Shown: positions 54,952 to 64,000, counted from the first letter of the stretch. The stretch: DNA of 64,000 bases from Luteolibacter luteus (GCF_012913485.1 NZ_CP051774.1:558001-622000), one strand, 5' to 3'. The notes: a model not told the origin generated them from the sequence alone. Translations and numbers: made by a program.

Positions 54952-55644
54952 ATGATTGTCTGCATTCCCGATGTCCTCACCCCGGAGCTAACCGCCGAAT
55001 TCCGCCGTCTGCTGGAATCCGCCGATTGGGAAGACGGAAAGGCCACCGCTGGCCATCAGGCGGTGAAGGCGAAGGACAATATGCAGATCCCTGCCACCCA
55101 TCCGGTCGCCCGCCAGGTGGGCGACGCCATCGTTCGCGCGCTCGGGGCGAATCCCCTCTTCATGTCAGCGGCCCTTCCCCTTCATTTCCTGCCGCCGATG
55201 TTCAATCGCTACTCCGGCGGTCAAACCTACGGCACCCATGTCGATGCCGCGATCCGGAATGTCCCCGGCACCGGCCACCGCATCCGCACGGACCTCTCCT
55301 GCACCCTCTTCTTCTCCGGACCGGAGGAATACGAGGGCGGAGAACTGATCATCGAGGACACCTATGGCTCAAAGAGCGTGAAGCTCCCCGCCGGCCACAT
55401 GGTGCTTTATCCCGCCACCAGCCTCCACCGCGTCACCCCGGTCACCAGCGGCACCCGCCTCTGCTCCTTCTTTTGGGTCCAAAGCATGATCCGCTCCGAC
55501 GAGCAGCGCTCGATCCTCTTCGACCTCGACCTCGCGATCCAGCGCCTCGCCGCCAGCCTCCCGGATCACCCCGCCGCCAGCCAATCCGGAGTCCAGCTCA
55601 CCGGGGTCTACCACAATCTCATCCGCCAGTGGGCGGAGATGTAG
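54952..55644 (+). CDS. piuC: PiuC-type PKHD 2-oxoglutarate/Fe(II) hydroxylase
   Basis: 230 residues. Member of the PKHD-type hydroxylases (PiuC/YbiX): opening [20 protein letters not shown], then [20 protein letters not shown] with the iron ligands His96 and Asp98, [20 protein letters not shown], and [12 protein letters not shown] with His159 and the 2-oxoglutarate-binding Arg. These enzymes sit next to TonB-dependent siderophore receptors and are iron-starvation-induced; their substrate is not known. The start at 54952 removes an N-terminal extension that would span the Fur-box-like site. Divergent from the receptor operon. Confidence 0.93.
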   Translation: MIVCIPDVLTPELTAEFRRLLESADWEDGKATAGHQAVKAKDNMQIPATHPVARQVGDAIVRALGANPLFMSAALPLHFLPPMFNRYSGGQTYGTHVDAAIRNVPGTGHRIRTDLSCTLFFSGPEEYEGGELIIEDTYGSKSVKLPAGHMVLYPATSLHRVTPVTSGTRLCSFFWVQSMIRSDEQRSILFDLDLAIQRLAASLPDHPAASQSGVQLTGVYHNLIRQWAEM

Positions 55645-55789
55645 AATATAGCGCCTGCCCCCAGCGCCAGCGGTCTATGGGATGTAGCGACGTCTATGAC
55701 GGTCGCGAGTTGGCGAAATGGGTCGCATCCATGCGCCTGCGTCTCACCACGGTAGTGGCGACGCGGGCCGGGTCGCCCCACCGTCGGCG

Positions 55790-56176
55790 CTACCAAGGCA
55801 TCGATGATTGGAACACCCGAAATAATCCCACGAGGCTCAAAAGCGCCAAGCCCATCGATACGAAGGCCAATGCGAGGGTGGGCTGCCTCCGTCCTGTGAA
55901 TGACAAGGCCAAGGTGAAAAGCGCGGTTCCCAATACAAGCGCATTTGGCAGCCGCCAGTTCCACCACGTCAGCATGGAAACCCACGACTCCTCCCCTGCC
56001 TTGAAACCCACTTCATCGGTGATCGCCCGCAGTTCCCGGATTAGGTAAAGGATGACCGCGTTGGCTAGGATCGAGCAAATCGCAAGGAAGCGCGCCACAT
56101 TGAGCGCCTTATGATCCTTCGCGTCGACCGGCAGTTGGTCACCCTGAGTCTTCGGAGAGCGGTAGGGAGAATCCAT
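55790..56176 (-). CDS. Small membrane protein, unknown function
   Basis: 128 residues with three hydrophobic stretches (about 27-48, 77-93, 100-122): FLAICSILANAVILYLIREL, ALVLGTALFTLALSF and LALAFVSMGLALLSLVGLF. No family recognised. It starts 13 bases after the stop of the upstream alpha-hydroxyacid oxidase gene, so the two are probably co-transcribed. Other open frames over this region lack any membrane or domain signature, so I regard this one as real. Confidence 0.6.
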   Translation of the reverse strand: MDSPYRSPKTQGDQLPVDAKDHKALNVARFLAICSILANAVILYLIRELRAITDEVGFKAGEESWVSMLTWWNWRLPNALVLGTALFTLALSFTGRRQPTLALAFVSMGLALLSLVGLFRVFQSSMPW

Positions 56177-56189
56177 GGTCCTTGGGCGA

Positions 56190-57269
56190 TCACCAGATCA
56201 CCGAACGATCCACCTCTTTCAAGGTCGCCCGCCCCGTCAGCGCTATCGCGATTTCCAGTTCCGTGCGCAGGATCTTCAGCACGTGCGCCACGCCCGTTGC
56301 CCCCGCCGCGGCCAACCCGTGAATCACTGGTCGGCCTACCATCACCGCCGAGGCCCCTAGCGCCAACGCCTTCAAGATATCCGTCCCCCGCCGGATCCCC
56401 CCATCCATCAGCAGCGGCAAGGCCCCCTCCAAACGATCAGCAATCCGCGGCAGCACCTCGATCGCGGCGGGCACTGTATCCAGGGTCCGTCCGCCGTGAT
56501 TGGACACCACGATCCCGGAGACTCCTTCATCCGCCGCAATCACCGCGTCTTCCGGATCGATCACGCCCTTTAAGATCACCGGGAGCCCCGTCAATGATCG
56601 CAGCCATTCCAGATCCTTCCACACCGGCACGCTCGCCAGCAATTCGCTGCCAAAAACCCGATCCGAAGGCGGCACCGCTTTCATCCCGCGCAAGTTCACC
56701 GCCTCGATTCCCGCAGGCACCCGGAACATCGCCCGCTGCTCGCGATTGCGCAGCCCGGAAAGCGGCGCATCCGCCGTCACCACCAGCGCGCCACATCCGG
56801 CCGCTTCCACCCGCTTCACCAGCTCCGCCGTGAAACCACGGTCCGGCTGGATGTAGAGCTGAAACCAAGGCGGCACCGTCGCCTGTGAAACAATATCCTC
56901 GATCCCTGTGCTCGCGGAGGTGCTCACCGTCAGGCAGCTTTCCATCGCCGAGGCCCCCAGCACCGTCGCCAGCTCTCCTTCCGGGTGAAACATCCGGTGA
57001 AAAGCCGTGGGCGCGATGAAGATGGGATGCGCATACTCCCGGCCAAAGAGCGTGAGAGCCGTGCTCGCCGAGGAAAGATCCCGGAAAATCCTCGGACTCA
57101 GCTTGATCCGTCCGAAAGCCTCACGGTTCTCAGCCAGCGTCGCTTCATCCCCGGATGCTCCGCAAAGATAGGCCCAAACCCCAGCCTCTACCCGTTCCTT
57201 GGCAAGCCCCTCGTAATCATCGAGCGAAACCACCCAGGGAGGAATAGCGGACAGCGGCGGGAGAAGCAT
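56190..57269 (-). CDS. FMN-dependent alpha-hydroxy-acid oxidase/dehydrogenase
   Basis: 359 residues, full-length for the family of lactate/glycolate/mandelate oxidases. Typical signatures: IAPTAFHRMFHPEGELA, FQLYIQPDRG, VVTADAPLSGLRNREQR, LPVILKGVIDPEDA with the FMN Lys, and the active-site VSNHGGRTLD, followed by DGGIRRGTDILKALALGA. It oxidises a 2-hydroxy acid to the 2-oxo acid in the cytoplasm; which one cannot be told. Upstream, 167 bases separate it from the divergent DUF1592 gene. Confidence 0.95.
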   Translation of the reverse strand: MLLPPLSAIPPWVVSLDDYEGLAKERVEAGVWAYLCGASGDEATLAENREAFGRIKLSPRIFRDLSSASTALTLFGREYAHPIFIAPTAFHRMFHPEGELATVLGASAMESCLTVSTSASTGIEDIVSQATVPPWFQLYIQPDRGFTAELVKRVEAAGCGALVVTADAPLSGLRNREQRAMFRVPAGIEAVNLRGMKAVPPSDRVFGSELLASVPVWKDLEWLRSLTGLPVILKGVIDPEDAVIAADEGVSGIVVSNHGGRTLDTVPAAIEVLPRIADRLEGALPLLMDGGIRRGTDILKALALGASAVMVGRPVIHGLAAAGATGVAHVLKILRTELEIAIALTGRATLKEVDRSVIW

Positions 57270-57436
57270 GGCAGCGCGAGGCTAGCAGCCATGGCAAGCA
57301 ACACCTCGTTTCCTCCAATTTCCGCGTGTCCCGGGTATTCCGCGGTTCCTCACTTCTCAATCTGACCGACAAATCCTACGCGAAGCTTCAATTTCCTGCG
57401 AGTTTGGCGCGGAATCCGCCGTAAAACCCGGCGCGC

Positions 57437-59737
57437 ATGCGGAAAACTCCTTCCATCCTGATCGCGAGCACCTTCTCCGTCGTCCCTACGCTTCACGCCC
57501 AAGGGAACACCGGGGATCTCGACACGCGTTGGGAAAAGGAGGTCCTGCCACTCGTCGAGACCTACTGCTACGATTGCCACGGCGATGGCATCAAGAAAGG
57601 CGAACTGGCGATCGATAAATACGATTCCATCTCCGAGATGCAGCAGCATCGCGAGGTCTGGAAGCGGGTCCGCGATCACCTGAAGCACCAGCTGATGCCG
57701 CCGATCGACGAGGATCAGCCGACAGCGGATGAACGGAAGAAGATCCTCGCATGGATCGACGACGCCGTATTCCCGGTCGATCCGAACCACCCGGATCCCG
57801 GCCGCGTGACGCTGCGCCGCCTGAACCGCGTGGAGTATCAAAACACGCTTCGCGATTTGCTCGGGGTGAACGTCAACGTGATGGATCTCATTCCGCCGGA
57901 TGATTCGGGCTACGGCTTCGATAACATCGGCGACGTCCTCACCCTTTCCCCCGCCCACCTCGAGCGCTACCTCGAAGCCGCCCGCGTCTCCTTGGACAAG
58001 GCGGTCATCCCCGGCGAGATGCCACCGCCGGAGACCGATCTCCCGGGCAAGGATCTGAAGGGCGACGGCCAGCGTTCGGAAGACGGCCACTATCTTTTCA
58101 AATCCGGCGAGGCGAAGACGGTCTTCAAGCCACAGCGCGCAGGCAGCTATCGCGTGACCATCACCGCCAGCGGCACCTTCGGCGCGGATGTCGCCCCGCT
58201 AATGGAGCTCCGCATCGATGGCAAGAAGCTCAAGGATTGGTCCGTCGGCGCACGGATGGACAAGCCGGAGGAATACTCCGAGGAGATCCGCATCGAGAAG
58301 GACGAACCGGTGGAACTCACCGCGGCCTTCATGAACGATTACTGGGATGAAAATTATCCCGACCGCAGCCGCCGCGATCGCAATCTCATGGTGAATGCCA
58401 TGAGGATCACCGGCCCTCTCGATGGCCCGGCTCCGGAAAAACCCCAGAGCCACAAGCGCATTTATCTCGAGCGCAAGCCCGGCGAGAGAGACGATAGCTA
58501 TGCGCTGAGGGTATTGAATGGATTCGCCCGCCGTGCCTTCCGCCGTCCGACCATGGAGGGCGAGGTAAAGCGCTACCTCCAGCTCGTCGCCCTCGCGAAG
58601 AGCCAGGGAGAGGGCATCGAGCACGGCATCCGCCTCGCCTTGGAAGCGATGCTCGTCTCCCCTTCCTTTCTCTTCCGCGAGGAACCGCAGCCGGAGCCGG
58701 ACAAGGCGGACAAGATCCACCAGATCGACGAGCATGTCCTCGCCACCCGGCTTTCCTACTTCTTCTGGAGCACCATGCCGGACCAGAAGCTCATGGAACT
58801 CGCGAGCCGCGGCGAGCTTCGCAAGAACCTCGACAGCGAGATCGACCGGCTCATCAACGATGATCGTTCAAGGCAGTTCGTCTCGAATTTCACCGGCCAG
58901 TGGCTGCGCCTGCGAGATATCCCGTCCACACGGCCTCAGGAAAAGATGTTCCCGAAGTTCAATGGCAAGGTCCGCGATGCCATGCGCCGGGAAACGGAGA
59001 TGTTCTTCGGATATATCGTGAAGGAAGGCTTGCCGATCGACTCGCTGCTCGACGCTGACTTCACCTTTCTCAACGAAACCCTCGCCAACTACTACGGCAT
59101 CCCCGGCGTGGAGGGTGACAAGTTCCGCAAGGTGACCCACACCGACAGCCACCGCCGCGGGATCATGGGTCAGGGTTCCTTCCAGTTGCTCACCTCCTAT
59201 CCGCTTCGCACTTCACCCGTGCTCCGCGGAAAATATGTGCTGGAGAATCTTCTCGATACCGCCCCACCGCCACCGCCGCCGAATGTGCCTCAGCTCGAGC
59301 CGCCTTCACACAAGGGCGACCAGCGCAGCCTGCGCGAGCAGCTGGAGAAGCACCGCGAGGATCCATCCTGCGCCTCTTGTCACGCGCTGATGGATCCCAT
59401 CGGTTTCGCCTTGGAGAACTTCGACGCCGCCGGGGCTTGGCGCGACCAGGAGAACGGCAAGGACCTTGATACCGCCGGAAAGCTGATCACTGGTCGCGAG
59501 ATCCACGGCGTGGACGATCTCCGGAAAGCCCTCGTGCAGGATCACAAGGAGGAGTTCTACCGTTCCGTCGCCACGAAAATGCTTACCTACGCCCTCGGCC
59601 GGGGCTTGGATTGGTATGATAAGCCAGCCCTCGACCGGATCGTATCTGACACGGAGAAAGCCGGAGGAAACTCCCGCGCGCTGGTCCGCGCGGTGATCGA
59701 TTCCGTGCCTTTCCAATATCGCCGCGGAGATTCCTAA
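57437..59737 (+). CDS. DUF1592-type planctomycete cytochrome protein
   Basis: 766 residues with a signal peptide (ILIASTFSVVPTLHAQG). Domain order matches DUF1592 proteins: cytochrome c-type CYDCHGDG near residue 50, DUF1587 (VTLRRLNRVEYQNTLRDLLG), a carbohydrate-binding-like insert (about 215-345), DUF1595 (RAFRRPTMEGEVKRYLQL), DUF1592 (LATRLSYFFWSTMPDQKL), DUF1588 (GSFQLLTSYPLRTSPVLRG then CASCHALMDPIGFALENF, a second heme site) and DUF1585 at the C-terminus. Exported, probably heme-bearing; the reaction is not established but the family is tied to polysaccharide use in PVC bacteria. Paired with DUF1552, 16 bases downstream. Confidence 0.95.
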   Translation: MRKTPSILIASTFSVVPTLHAQGNTGDLDTRWEKEVLPLVETYCYDCHGDGIKKGELAIDKYDSISEMQQHREVWKRVRDHLKHQLMPPIDEDQPTADERKKILAWIDDAVFPVDPNHPDPGRVTLRRLNRVEYQNTLRDLLGVNVNVMDLIPPDDSGYGFDNIGDVLTLSPAHLERYLEAARVSLDKAVIPGEMPPPETDLPGKDLKGDGQRSEDGHYLFKSGEAKTVFKPQRAGSYRVTITASGTFGADVAPLMELRIDGKKLKDWSVGARMDKPEEYSEEIRIEKDEPVELTAAFMNDYWDENYPDRSRRDRNLMVNAMRITGPLDGPAPEKPQSHKRIYLERKPGERDDSYALRVLNGFARRAFRRPTMEGEVKRYLQLVALAKSQGEGIEHGIRLALEAMLVSPSFLFREEPQPEPDKADKIHQIDEHVLATRLSYFFWSTMPDQKLMELASRGELRKNLDSEIDRLINDDRSRQFVSNFTGQWLRLRDIPSTRPQEKMFPKFNGKVRDAMRRETEMFFGYIVKEGLPIDSLLDADFTFLNETLANYYGIPGVEGDKFRKVTHTDSHRRGIMGQGSFQLLTSYPLRTSPVLRGKYVLENLLDTAPPPPPPNVPQLEPPSHKGDQRSLREQLEKHREDPSCASCHALMDPIGFALENFDAAGAWRDQENGKDLDTAGKLITGREIHGVDDLRKALVQDHKEEFYRSVATKMLTYALGRGLDWYDKPALDRIVSDTEKAGGNSRALVRAVIDSVPFQYRRGDS

Positions 59738-59753
59738 CAAGCCCGACCACGCC

Positions 59754-61061
59754 ATGACACCACGCCGGACCTTCCTGAAAAGCATCGCCGCCACCTTGGC
59801 CGTGCCCGCCTTTCCCTCCCTGCAAGCCGCCACCCAGGCCGCTGCCAAGCTGGGCGCCCCGACCCGCATGGCTTTCATCTACATCCCGAACGGGGTGAAC
59901 CTTGACCTCTGGCGTCCGCAAGGCTCCGGGAAGGATTACACGCTCTCCAAAACACTCGAGCCGCTCGCCGATCTCCGCGACCACTTCTCCGTCCTCCGCG
60001 GTCTCGATCACGACAAGGCCTTCGCCAACGGCGATGGCGCTGGCGACCACGCCCGCGCAAATGCCACCTTCCTCACCGGCGTGCAGGCCCGCAAGACCGC
60101 CGGAGCCGATGTCGAGCTCGGGGAATCGGTGGACCAGATTGCCGCCCGCCACATCGGTGCGAATACCCGACTCTCCTCGCTGGAGCTTTCCACCGACCCG
60201 GCCCGCAGTTCCGGCAATTGCGACTCGGGCTACTCCTGCGCCTATCAATTCAATCTCTCCTGGATCAACGACACCACCCCCGCTCCGGCCGAGCGTGACC
60301 CGCGCCTCGTCTTCGAGAAGATGTTCGGCTCCGGAAATGAGAAGGAAGACTCCCGCCGCCGCGCCTATCGCAAGAGCATCCTCGATTTCGTGATGGCAGA
60401 TGCGAAGCGCCTGCAAACGCGCCTCGGCTCCACCGACCGCGGCAAGATGGACGAATACCTCACCGCCGTCCGCGACGTGGAGCAGCGGATCGAAAAGGCC
60501 GAAAAGTTCCGCAAGGAGGTCCCCGAGGACAAGCGCCCGAACGGCGTGCCGGAAGGCTACGGCGAGCACATGCGCATGATGTTCGACCTCATGCACCTCG
60601 CCTTCCAGACCGATACCACACGCGTCTCTTCCTTCCTGCTCGCGCACGATGGCTCGAACCGCACCTTCCCGGAAATCGAGGTCCATTCCGCGCACCACGA
60701 ACTCTCCCACCACCGCAGCAATCCCCAGACCCTGGAGAGCATCGGCAAGATCGACCGCTTCTACGTGGAGCAACTCGCCTACTTCCTCCGCAAGATGCGG
60801 GATACCCCGGACGGCGAGGGTTCGCTGCTGGATCACTCGATGATCGTCTACGGCGGCGGCATCGCCGATGGCAACCGCCATAACCATGATGACCTTCCGG
60901 TGCTCCTCGCCGGCCGAGGCAATGGCACCCTCAAGCCTGGTCGCGTGATCGAGGCACCGAAAGGGACGCCGATGACCAATCTCTACCTCTCCCTGCTCGA
61001 CCGCATGGGCGTGAAGGCAAACCGGATCGGAGACTCCACGGGAGTGTTCGAAAAGGTGTGA
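59754..61061 (+). CDS. DUF1552 protein with Tat signal
   Basis: 435 residues. The N-terminus TPRRTFLKSIAATLAVPAFP is a textbook twin-arginine signal. The body is the DUF1552 domain (MAFIYIPNGVNLDLWRP, FLTGVQARKTAGADVELG, SVDQIAARHIG, IVYGGGIADGNRHNHDDLP). DUF1552 genes follow DUF1592 genes throughout PVC bacteria and the two presumably act together in the periplasm. Same operon as the DUF1592 gene. Confidence 0.95.
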   Translation: MTPRRTFLKSIAATLAVPAFPSLQAATQAAAKLGAPTRMAFIYIPNGVNLDLWRPQGSGKDYTLSKTLEPLADLRDHFSVLRGLDHDKAFANGDGAGDHARANATFLTGVQARKTAGADVELGESVDQIAARHIGANTRLSSLELSTDPARSSGNCDSGYSCAYQFNLSWINDTTPAPAERDPRLVFEKMFGSGNEKEDSRRRAYRKSILDFVMADAKRLQTRLGSTDRGKMDEYLTAVRDVEQRIEKAEKFRKEVPEDKRPNGVPEGYGEHMRMMFDLMHLAFQTDTTRVSSFLLAHDGSNRTFPEIEVHSAHHELSHHRSNPQTLESIGKIDRFYVEQLAYFLRKMRDTPDGEGSLLDHSMIVYGGGIADGNRHNHDDLPVLLAGRGNGTLKPGRVIEAPKGTPMTNLYLSLLDRMGVKANRIGDSTGVFEKV

Positions 61062-61210
61062 ATACCGCGGTCCACTTCTCATGGCCGCGCTGCTCCGCCT
61101 TGGTCCGGTGCTCTCCCTCGGGCATGCGCGAGTCGGCTTTACCACGCTCCCGCAAGGCATCTTCGATCGACTTCCATCCCCACGATGCCTCCGTGGTTCA
61201 TTCGGTCGGA
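61062..61210. other. Convergent intergenic, no gene seen
   Basis: About 150 bases between the DUF1552 gene and the convergent RCC1-type gene. Overlapping short frames show no family, and no strong terminator is visible. Confidence 0.4.
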
Positions 61211-63490
61211 TCACGGCTTTTCCGTCACTTCCAGTCGGCTGAAAAAGCGCGTTGTCGAAGCGGGATCGATCGGTTCCTTCACCACCACCCGCTCCCACGC
61301 CGGAGCACCGGGAATTTCGTCAACGGTCACCGGCCCGCTCATGGGCATGAAAGAATCCCCCTCCAAGCTCGTGGATTTGGCGGGCCTGTAGTCTAATAGC
61401 GAGTTCTTCCGTCGGACGAATTCGACTCTCCAGAATAGCTCCTGCCCCTCCCTCTGGATTCCTTCCACCGGCAGGCCGGAGGAAGAACCAGCCAAAGAAC
61501 TCTCCGCCGCCGGTTCCGCAAGATCCATGTTGAAAGCGTACTTCAGCAGGTTGGGCACGCCGTCATGAAAGGGGATCGCCTGCGCCTCCGCTTCCTCCCC
61601 GCTCAAGCCCGCCGAAACGGCGGCTTCGAAAAACGAAGGCCATGCCGACGCGAGACGGCGGAAGGTCACGACTCCTCCGGCCGCAATCGCCGAGACCGGA
61701 GCGGTGATCGGGCCACGATCGCGCTGCAGGGAATGGTCAGCCCCCCAAGTAATTACCTCCCCATCGCTTTTGAGGGCCACACTGTGGCTTTCCCCCGCCG
61801 CGATCGCCACCACGCCCGACAGAGCCCCCTCTGGAACGACGCACTGACCGAAGTAATTTGCCCCCCACGCAAGGACCCTGCCGTCAGCCTTGAGCGCCAA
61901 AACGTGCTCGGCTCCGGCGGCGATGGCGACTACGCCCGCGAGGGCCTCCGGAGGGACATCCGTCTGACCCAGGTCATTCGATCCCCACGCAATGACCCGG
62001 CCATTTTCGTTCAAGGCCACCCTGAACTCATAGCCAGCGGAAATGGCAACAATTCCCGATTGCACCTCTACGGGAAGCTCTACCGGCCCTTCGTAATAGC
62101 CACCCCACTCCACCACGCTGCCATTGTTCTTCAGCGCCAGGGCATGGTTTCCTCCGGCAGCGACGGCTTTCACCTCCGACAAGGCGGCGGCAGGAACATC
62201 GGTCTGCCCATACTGGTTGCTTCCCCAGGCAATCACGCGCCCGGTACTCTTCAGGGCCAGCGAATGATTGTGGCCCACAGCAATGGCCTCGACTCCTTCC
62301 AAAGCCTCAGCGGGGACGGTCGTTTCACCATAGCTATTGTTTCCCCAGGCATGAACAACACCCCCGACCGTCAAGGCCAAGGTATGGGTGAAGCTGGCCG
62401 CAACAGTCTCCACATCATCCGCCAATGCGTTGGGCACCGCGGATTGCCCTCCATGCAGGTCGCCGATCATTAATCCCGGGTGATTCGTGCTCCCCGCTCC
62501 CCACGCGACCACCGTGCCGTCTTCCTTGAGGGCCAGAGTGTGGTTGCTCCCCGCCGCAATGGCCGTCACCCCTGACATCGCCGCCTCGGGAATGCTCACC
62601 TGCCCATAGTTGAGAATCGGATTGATGAATGTCGCAAAGACGCGTCCTTGGGAGTTCAGCGCCGTGAAATGATTCCGCCCCCCGGAGATCGAAATCATCC
62701 CGCTTCCGGGAACTGCCAGTTGGATGACTTCGCCGGCCGGAAGCGTGCCACCCCATCCGATCACGCTGCCGTCCTCTTTCAGGGCCGCACTGTAACGGAG
62801 GGCGGCGGAAATGGCCACCACCCCGGACCCCGCAGCTTGAGGCACCGTGCTCTGGTTATTGTGAGGGACCTCGGCGGGAGAGCCCGGAGAGCCTGCTCCC
62901 CAAGCCAGCACCGAGCCATCCTCTTTCAGGGCCAAGCTATGGTGATCACCAGCCGCCATCGCAATCACCCCTCCGCTTGCCTCCGGCGGGACCTCACATT
63001 GCGCATGGGCATTCATTCCCCAGGCCAGGACCGCCCCACCCTTCAAGGCCAGAAGGTGGTCGCGGCCCGCCGCGATCCGCGTGACACCCGATCGCGCGGA
63101 CGTCGGGACGGAGAGAACCGGATGAGTTCCTCCCCCGCCCCACACCCTTACCTCGCCATCCTCCTTCAGCGCCGCCGTGAATCTCGCCCCGGCAGCAATG
63201 GCGGTCACTCCGCTCTCCACATCCAGAGGAACCCGGCATTGGTCATAGGAATTTGAGCCCCAAGCGAAAACCTGTCCGCCACGCGACAGGGCAACACTGT
63301 GGGTTTCGCCTCCCGCCACCGCGATGATATCGGCAAGCAGGGGGATGCCAATCTCCTGCGGAACTTGGGCCATCTGCAGGCCGGAATAGGACCAAGCACC
63401 TCCGGGCAATGCCTGAACGGCCGCCACCTTGGTCACCGGCAGGCAGAGGAAGATTGAAATAAATCCAACGAAGTAGGCACAGGACTTCAT
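61211..63490 (-). CDS. Secreted RCC1-repeat protein
   Basis: 759 residues from MKSCAYFVGFISIFLCLPV, a signal peptide; an ATG at 63523 gives 11 more residues. Fourteen or so RCC1 repeats of about 42 residues follow, each with a GGxNHALALK/AGxxHSLALKEDGxVxAWG core, giving two seven-bladed propellers or one long array. The last 90 residues contain a verrucomicrobial NLLKYAFNMDLAEPA motif and the shared C-terminal module ending TRFFSRLEVTEKP. Predicted exported binding protein. A candidate leader element lies upstream. Confidence 0.88.
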   Translation of the reverse strand: MKSCAYFVGFISIFLCLPVTKVAAVQALPGGAWSYSGLQMAQVPQEIGIPLLADIIAVAGGETHSVALSRGGQVFAWGSNSYDQCRVPLDVESGVTAIAAGARFTAALKEDGEVRVWGGGGTHPVLSVPTSARSGVTRIAAGRDHLLALKGGAVLAWGMNAHAQCEVPPEASGGVIAMAAGDHHSLALKEDGSVLAWGAGSPGSPAEVPHNNQSTVPQAAGSGVVAISAALRYSAALKEDGSVIGWGGTLPAGEVIQLAVPGSGMISISGGRNHFTALNSQGRVFATFINPILNYGQVSIPEAAMSGVTAIAAGSNHTLALKEDGTVVAWGAGSTNHPGLMIGDLHGGQSAVPNALADDVETVAASFTHTLALTVGGVVHAWGNNSYGETTVPAEALEGVEAIAVGHNHSLALKSTGRVIAWGSNQYGQTDVPAAALSEVKAVAAGGNHALALKNNGSVVEWGGYYEGPVELPVEVQSGIVAISAGYEFRVALNENGRVIAWGSNDLGQTDVPPEALAGVVAIAAGAEHVLALKADGRVLAWGANYFGQCVVPEGALSGVVAIAAGESHSVALKSDGEVITWGADHSLQRDRGPITAPVSAIAAGGVVTFRRLASAWPSFFEAAVSAGLSGEEAEAQAIPFHDGVPNLLKYAFNMDLAEPAAESSLAGSSSGLPVEGIQREGQELFWRVEFVRRKNSLLDYRPAKSTSLEGDSFMPMSGPVTVDEIPGAPAWERVVVKEPIDPASTTRFFSRLEVTEKP

Positions 63491-63600
63491 GATTCTAGAT
63501 TTCCAGACTGCAAGATTGATCAAGGAAGAAGATTGAAGATAGATCTCATGAGAAACTCAAGATAACCCCGGGCACATCGCTTGGCAGCCCCCTCAACCCT

Positions 63601-63665
63601 GCCTGCCTCCCTTTAGCGAAGGCAAAGCCAGACGAAGAGGCTTGGCCCCACAAATCTGTTAGATC
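63601..63665 (-). promoter_or_regulatory. Candidate structured leader, locus B
   Basis: Upstream of the RCC1-type gene on the minus strand. The 11-mer GATCTAACAGA (63655-63665) precedes, 21 bases on, GTCT-(GGCTTT)-GCCTTC-loop-GGAGGC-AGGC (63601-63633). Pairing is kept relative to locus A although bases differ (outer GTCT/AGAC becomes GTCT/AGGC, inner C-G becomes T-G), which suggests selection for the fold. Confidence 0.5.
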
Positions 63666-64000
63666 AACTGATCAGGGCCGGGATTGATGGCAACAGAAAG
63701 CGGGAGCGAAAGCCGGTCGATAGATAAGGGGGCACGAAGGGACATGTCTATCCTAGGATCCGTCCCCAAGGGCCGGAAGGATACACGAAATTTCGCCCGG
63801 GCCTCTTGAACCCCGCTTGAAGCCGCTACGCGGGCGCTGACCGGTTTTCCGTAAGAACCCCCGGAAACGGCCGCGCAAACCTTGCTGGCCAGTCTTTCAA
63901 AACAGGAGCCCTCCGGTCTTCGGAAATCCGGAATTTCCCGTGAGTCCCAACCTCTTAGCCGGACGGCAGAAATGCGGTCGAATCCCGCACTCGACGCCCC
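63666..64000. other. Intergenic to window edge, no gene seen
   Basis: About 335 bases with no convincing ORF. The sequence has several short GC-rich inverted repeats. The last 40 bases have a T-arm-like stem and loop (TGCGG-TCGAATC-CCGCA) but no matching rest of a tRNA can be folded inside the window. Confidence 0.35.

Noticed and set aside
54882-56048. 388-codon open frame overlapping piuC
   Set aside because: It reads piuC in another frame, is Pro/Arg/His-rich and low in complexity, and loses to the well-matched PKHD hydroxylase.
63960-64000. Possible tRNA or tmRNA end at the right edge
   Set aside because: A 5-bp stem with TCGAATC loop is present, but one base short of a normal T loop, and no partner acceptor strand or tag ORF is found in the window. 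Sequence past the edge would be needed.

Overview
The window is GC-rich bacterial DNA that most resembles a Verrucomicrobiota genome of the Luteolibacter/Haloferula kind. This is an inference from gene content: DUF1592/DUF1552 gene pair, DUF1080 protein, arylsulfatase, a PEP-CTERM protein, several large secreted LamG, FG-GAP and RCC1 repeat proteins, a MoxR/DUF58/BatA/DUF4175 operon, and a secretin that looks like the Akkermansia Amuc_1098 family. No phage, transposase, CRISPR array or plasmid backbone was seen. One tRNA gene, tRNA-Ala(GGC), is present.

Layout. 1-9.2 kb: end of a large protein carrying secretin-like N-domains, an arylsulfatase, tRNA-Ala, a degenerate M28 peptidase-like membrane protein, a LON substrate-binding-domain protein translationally coupled to RarD, and a bactofilin. 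9.5-15.1 kb: two tandem paralogous secreted FG-GAP repeat proteins. 15.2-16.5 kb: an FHA membrane protein and a secreted unknown. 16.5-28.3 kb: a tight six-gene minus-strand operon (MoxR ATPase, DUF58, BatA-like VWA+PA14, VWA/amidotransferase-like, DUF4175 with a 15-bp minisatellite, secreted squalene-cyclase-like protein). 28.5-33 kb: an orphan MlaE permease, an HNH nuclease, a DUF1080 protein and a XylR-type regulator fused to a HAD phosphatase. 33-39.4 kb: three secreted proteins (LamG, PEP-CTERM, metallophosphoesterase with three DWIG-type domains). 39.6-46.2 kb: ribF, a secretin, a membrane-anchored protein, and a divergent TPR protein. 46.3-48.8 kb: a secreted discoidin/lectin-like protein with a structured leader. 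49.0-55.6 kb: an iron-uptake module (TonB receptor, two PepSY proteins, DUF2271, DUF4198) divergent from a PiuC hydroxylase with a Fur-box-like site between them. 55.8-63.5 kb: a small membrane protein, an FMN-dependent alpha-hydroxyacid oxidase, the DUF1592/DUF1552 pair, and a secreted RCC1-repeat protein.

How it fits together. The cell appears to be a polysaccharide-oriented heterotroph that exports many large beta-rich proteins. Six of these end in a similar short C-terminal module finishing in an aromatic-aromatic-(Arg)-hydrophobic motif, which may be a sorting signal distinct from PEP-CTERM. Two of the same genes (46281 and 61211) have upstream a shared 11-mer plus a similarly folded hairpin. 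The MoxR/Bat operon probably works as an envelope or periplasmic chaperone/stress complex. The iron module is the clearest regulated unit in the window. All functional statements come from reading motifs by eye; no database search was run.
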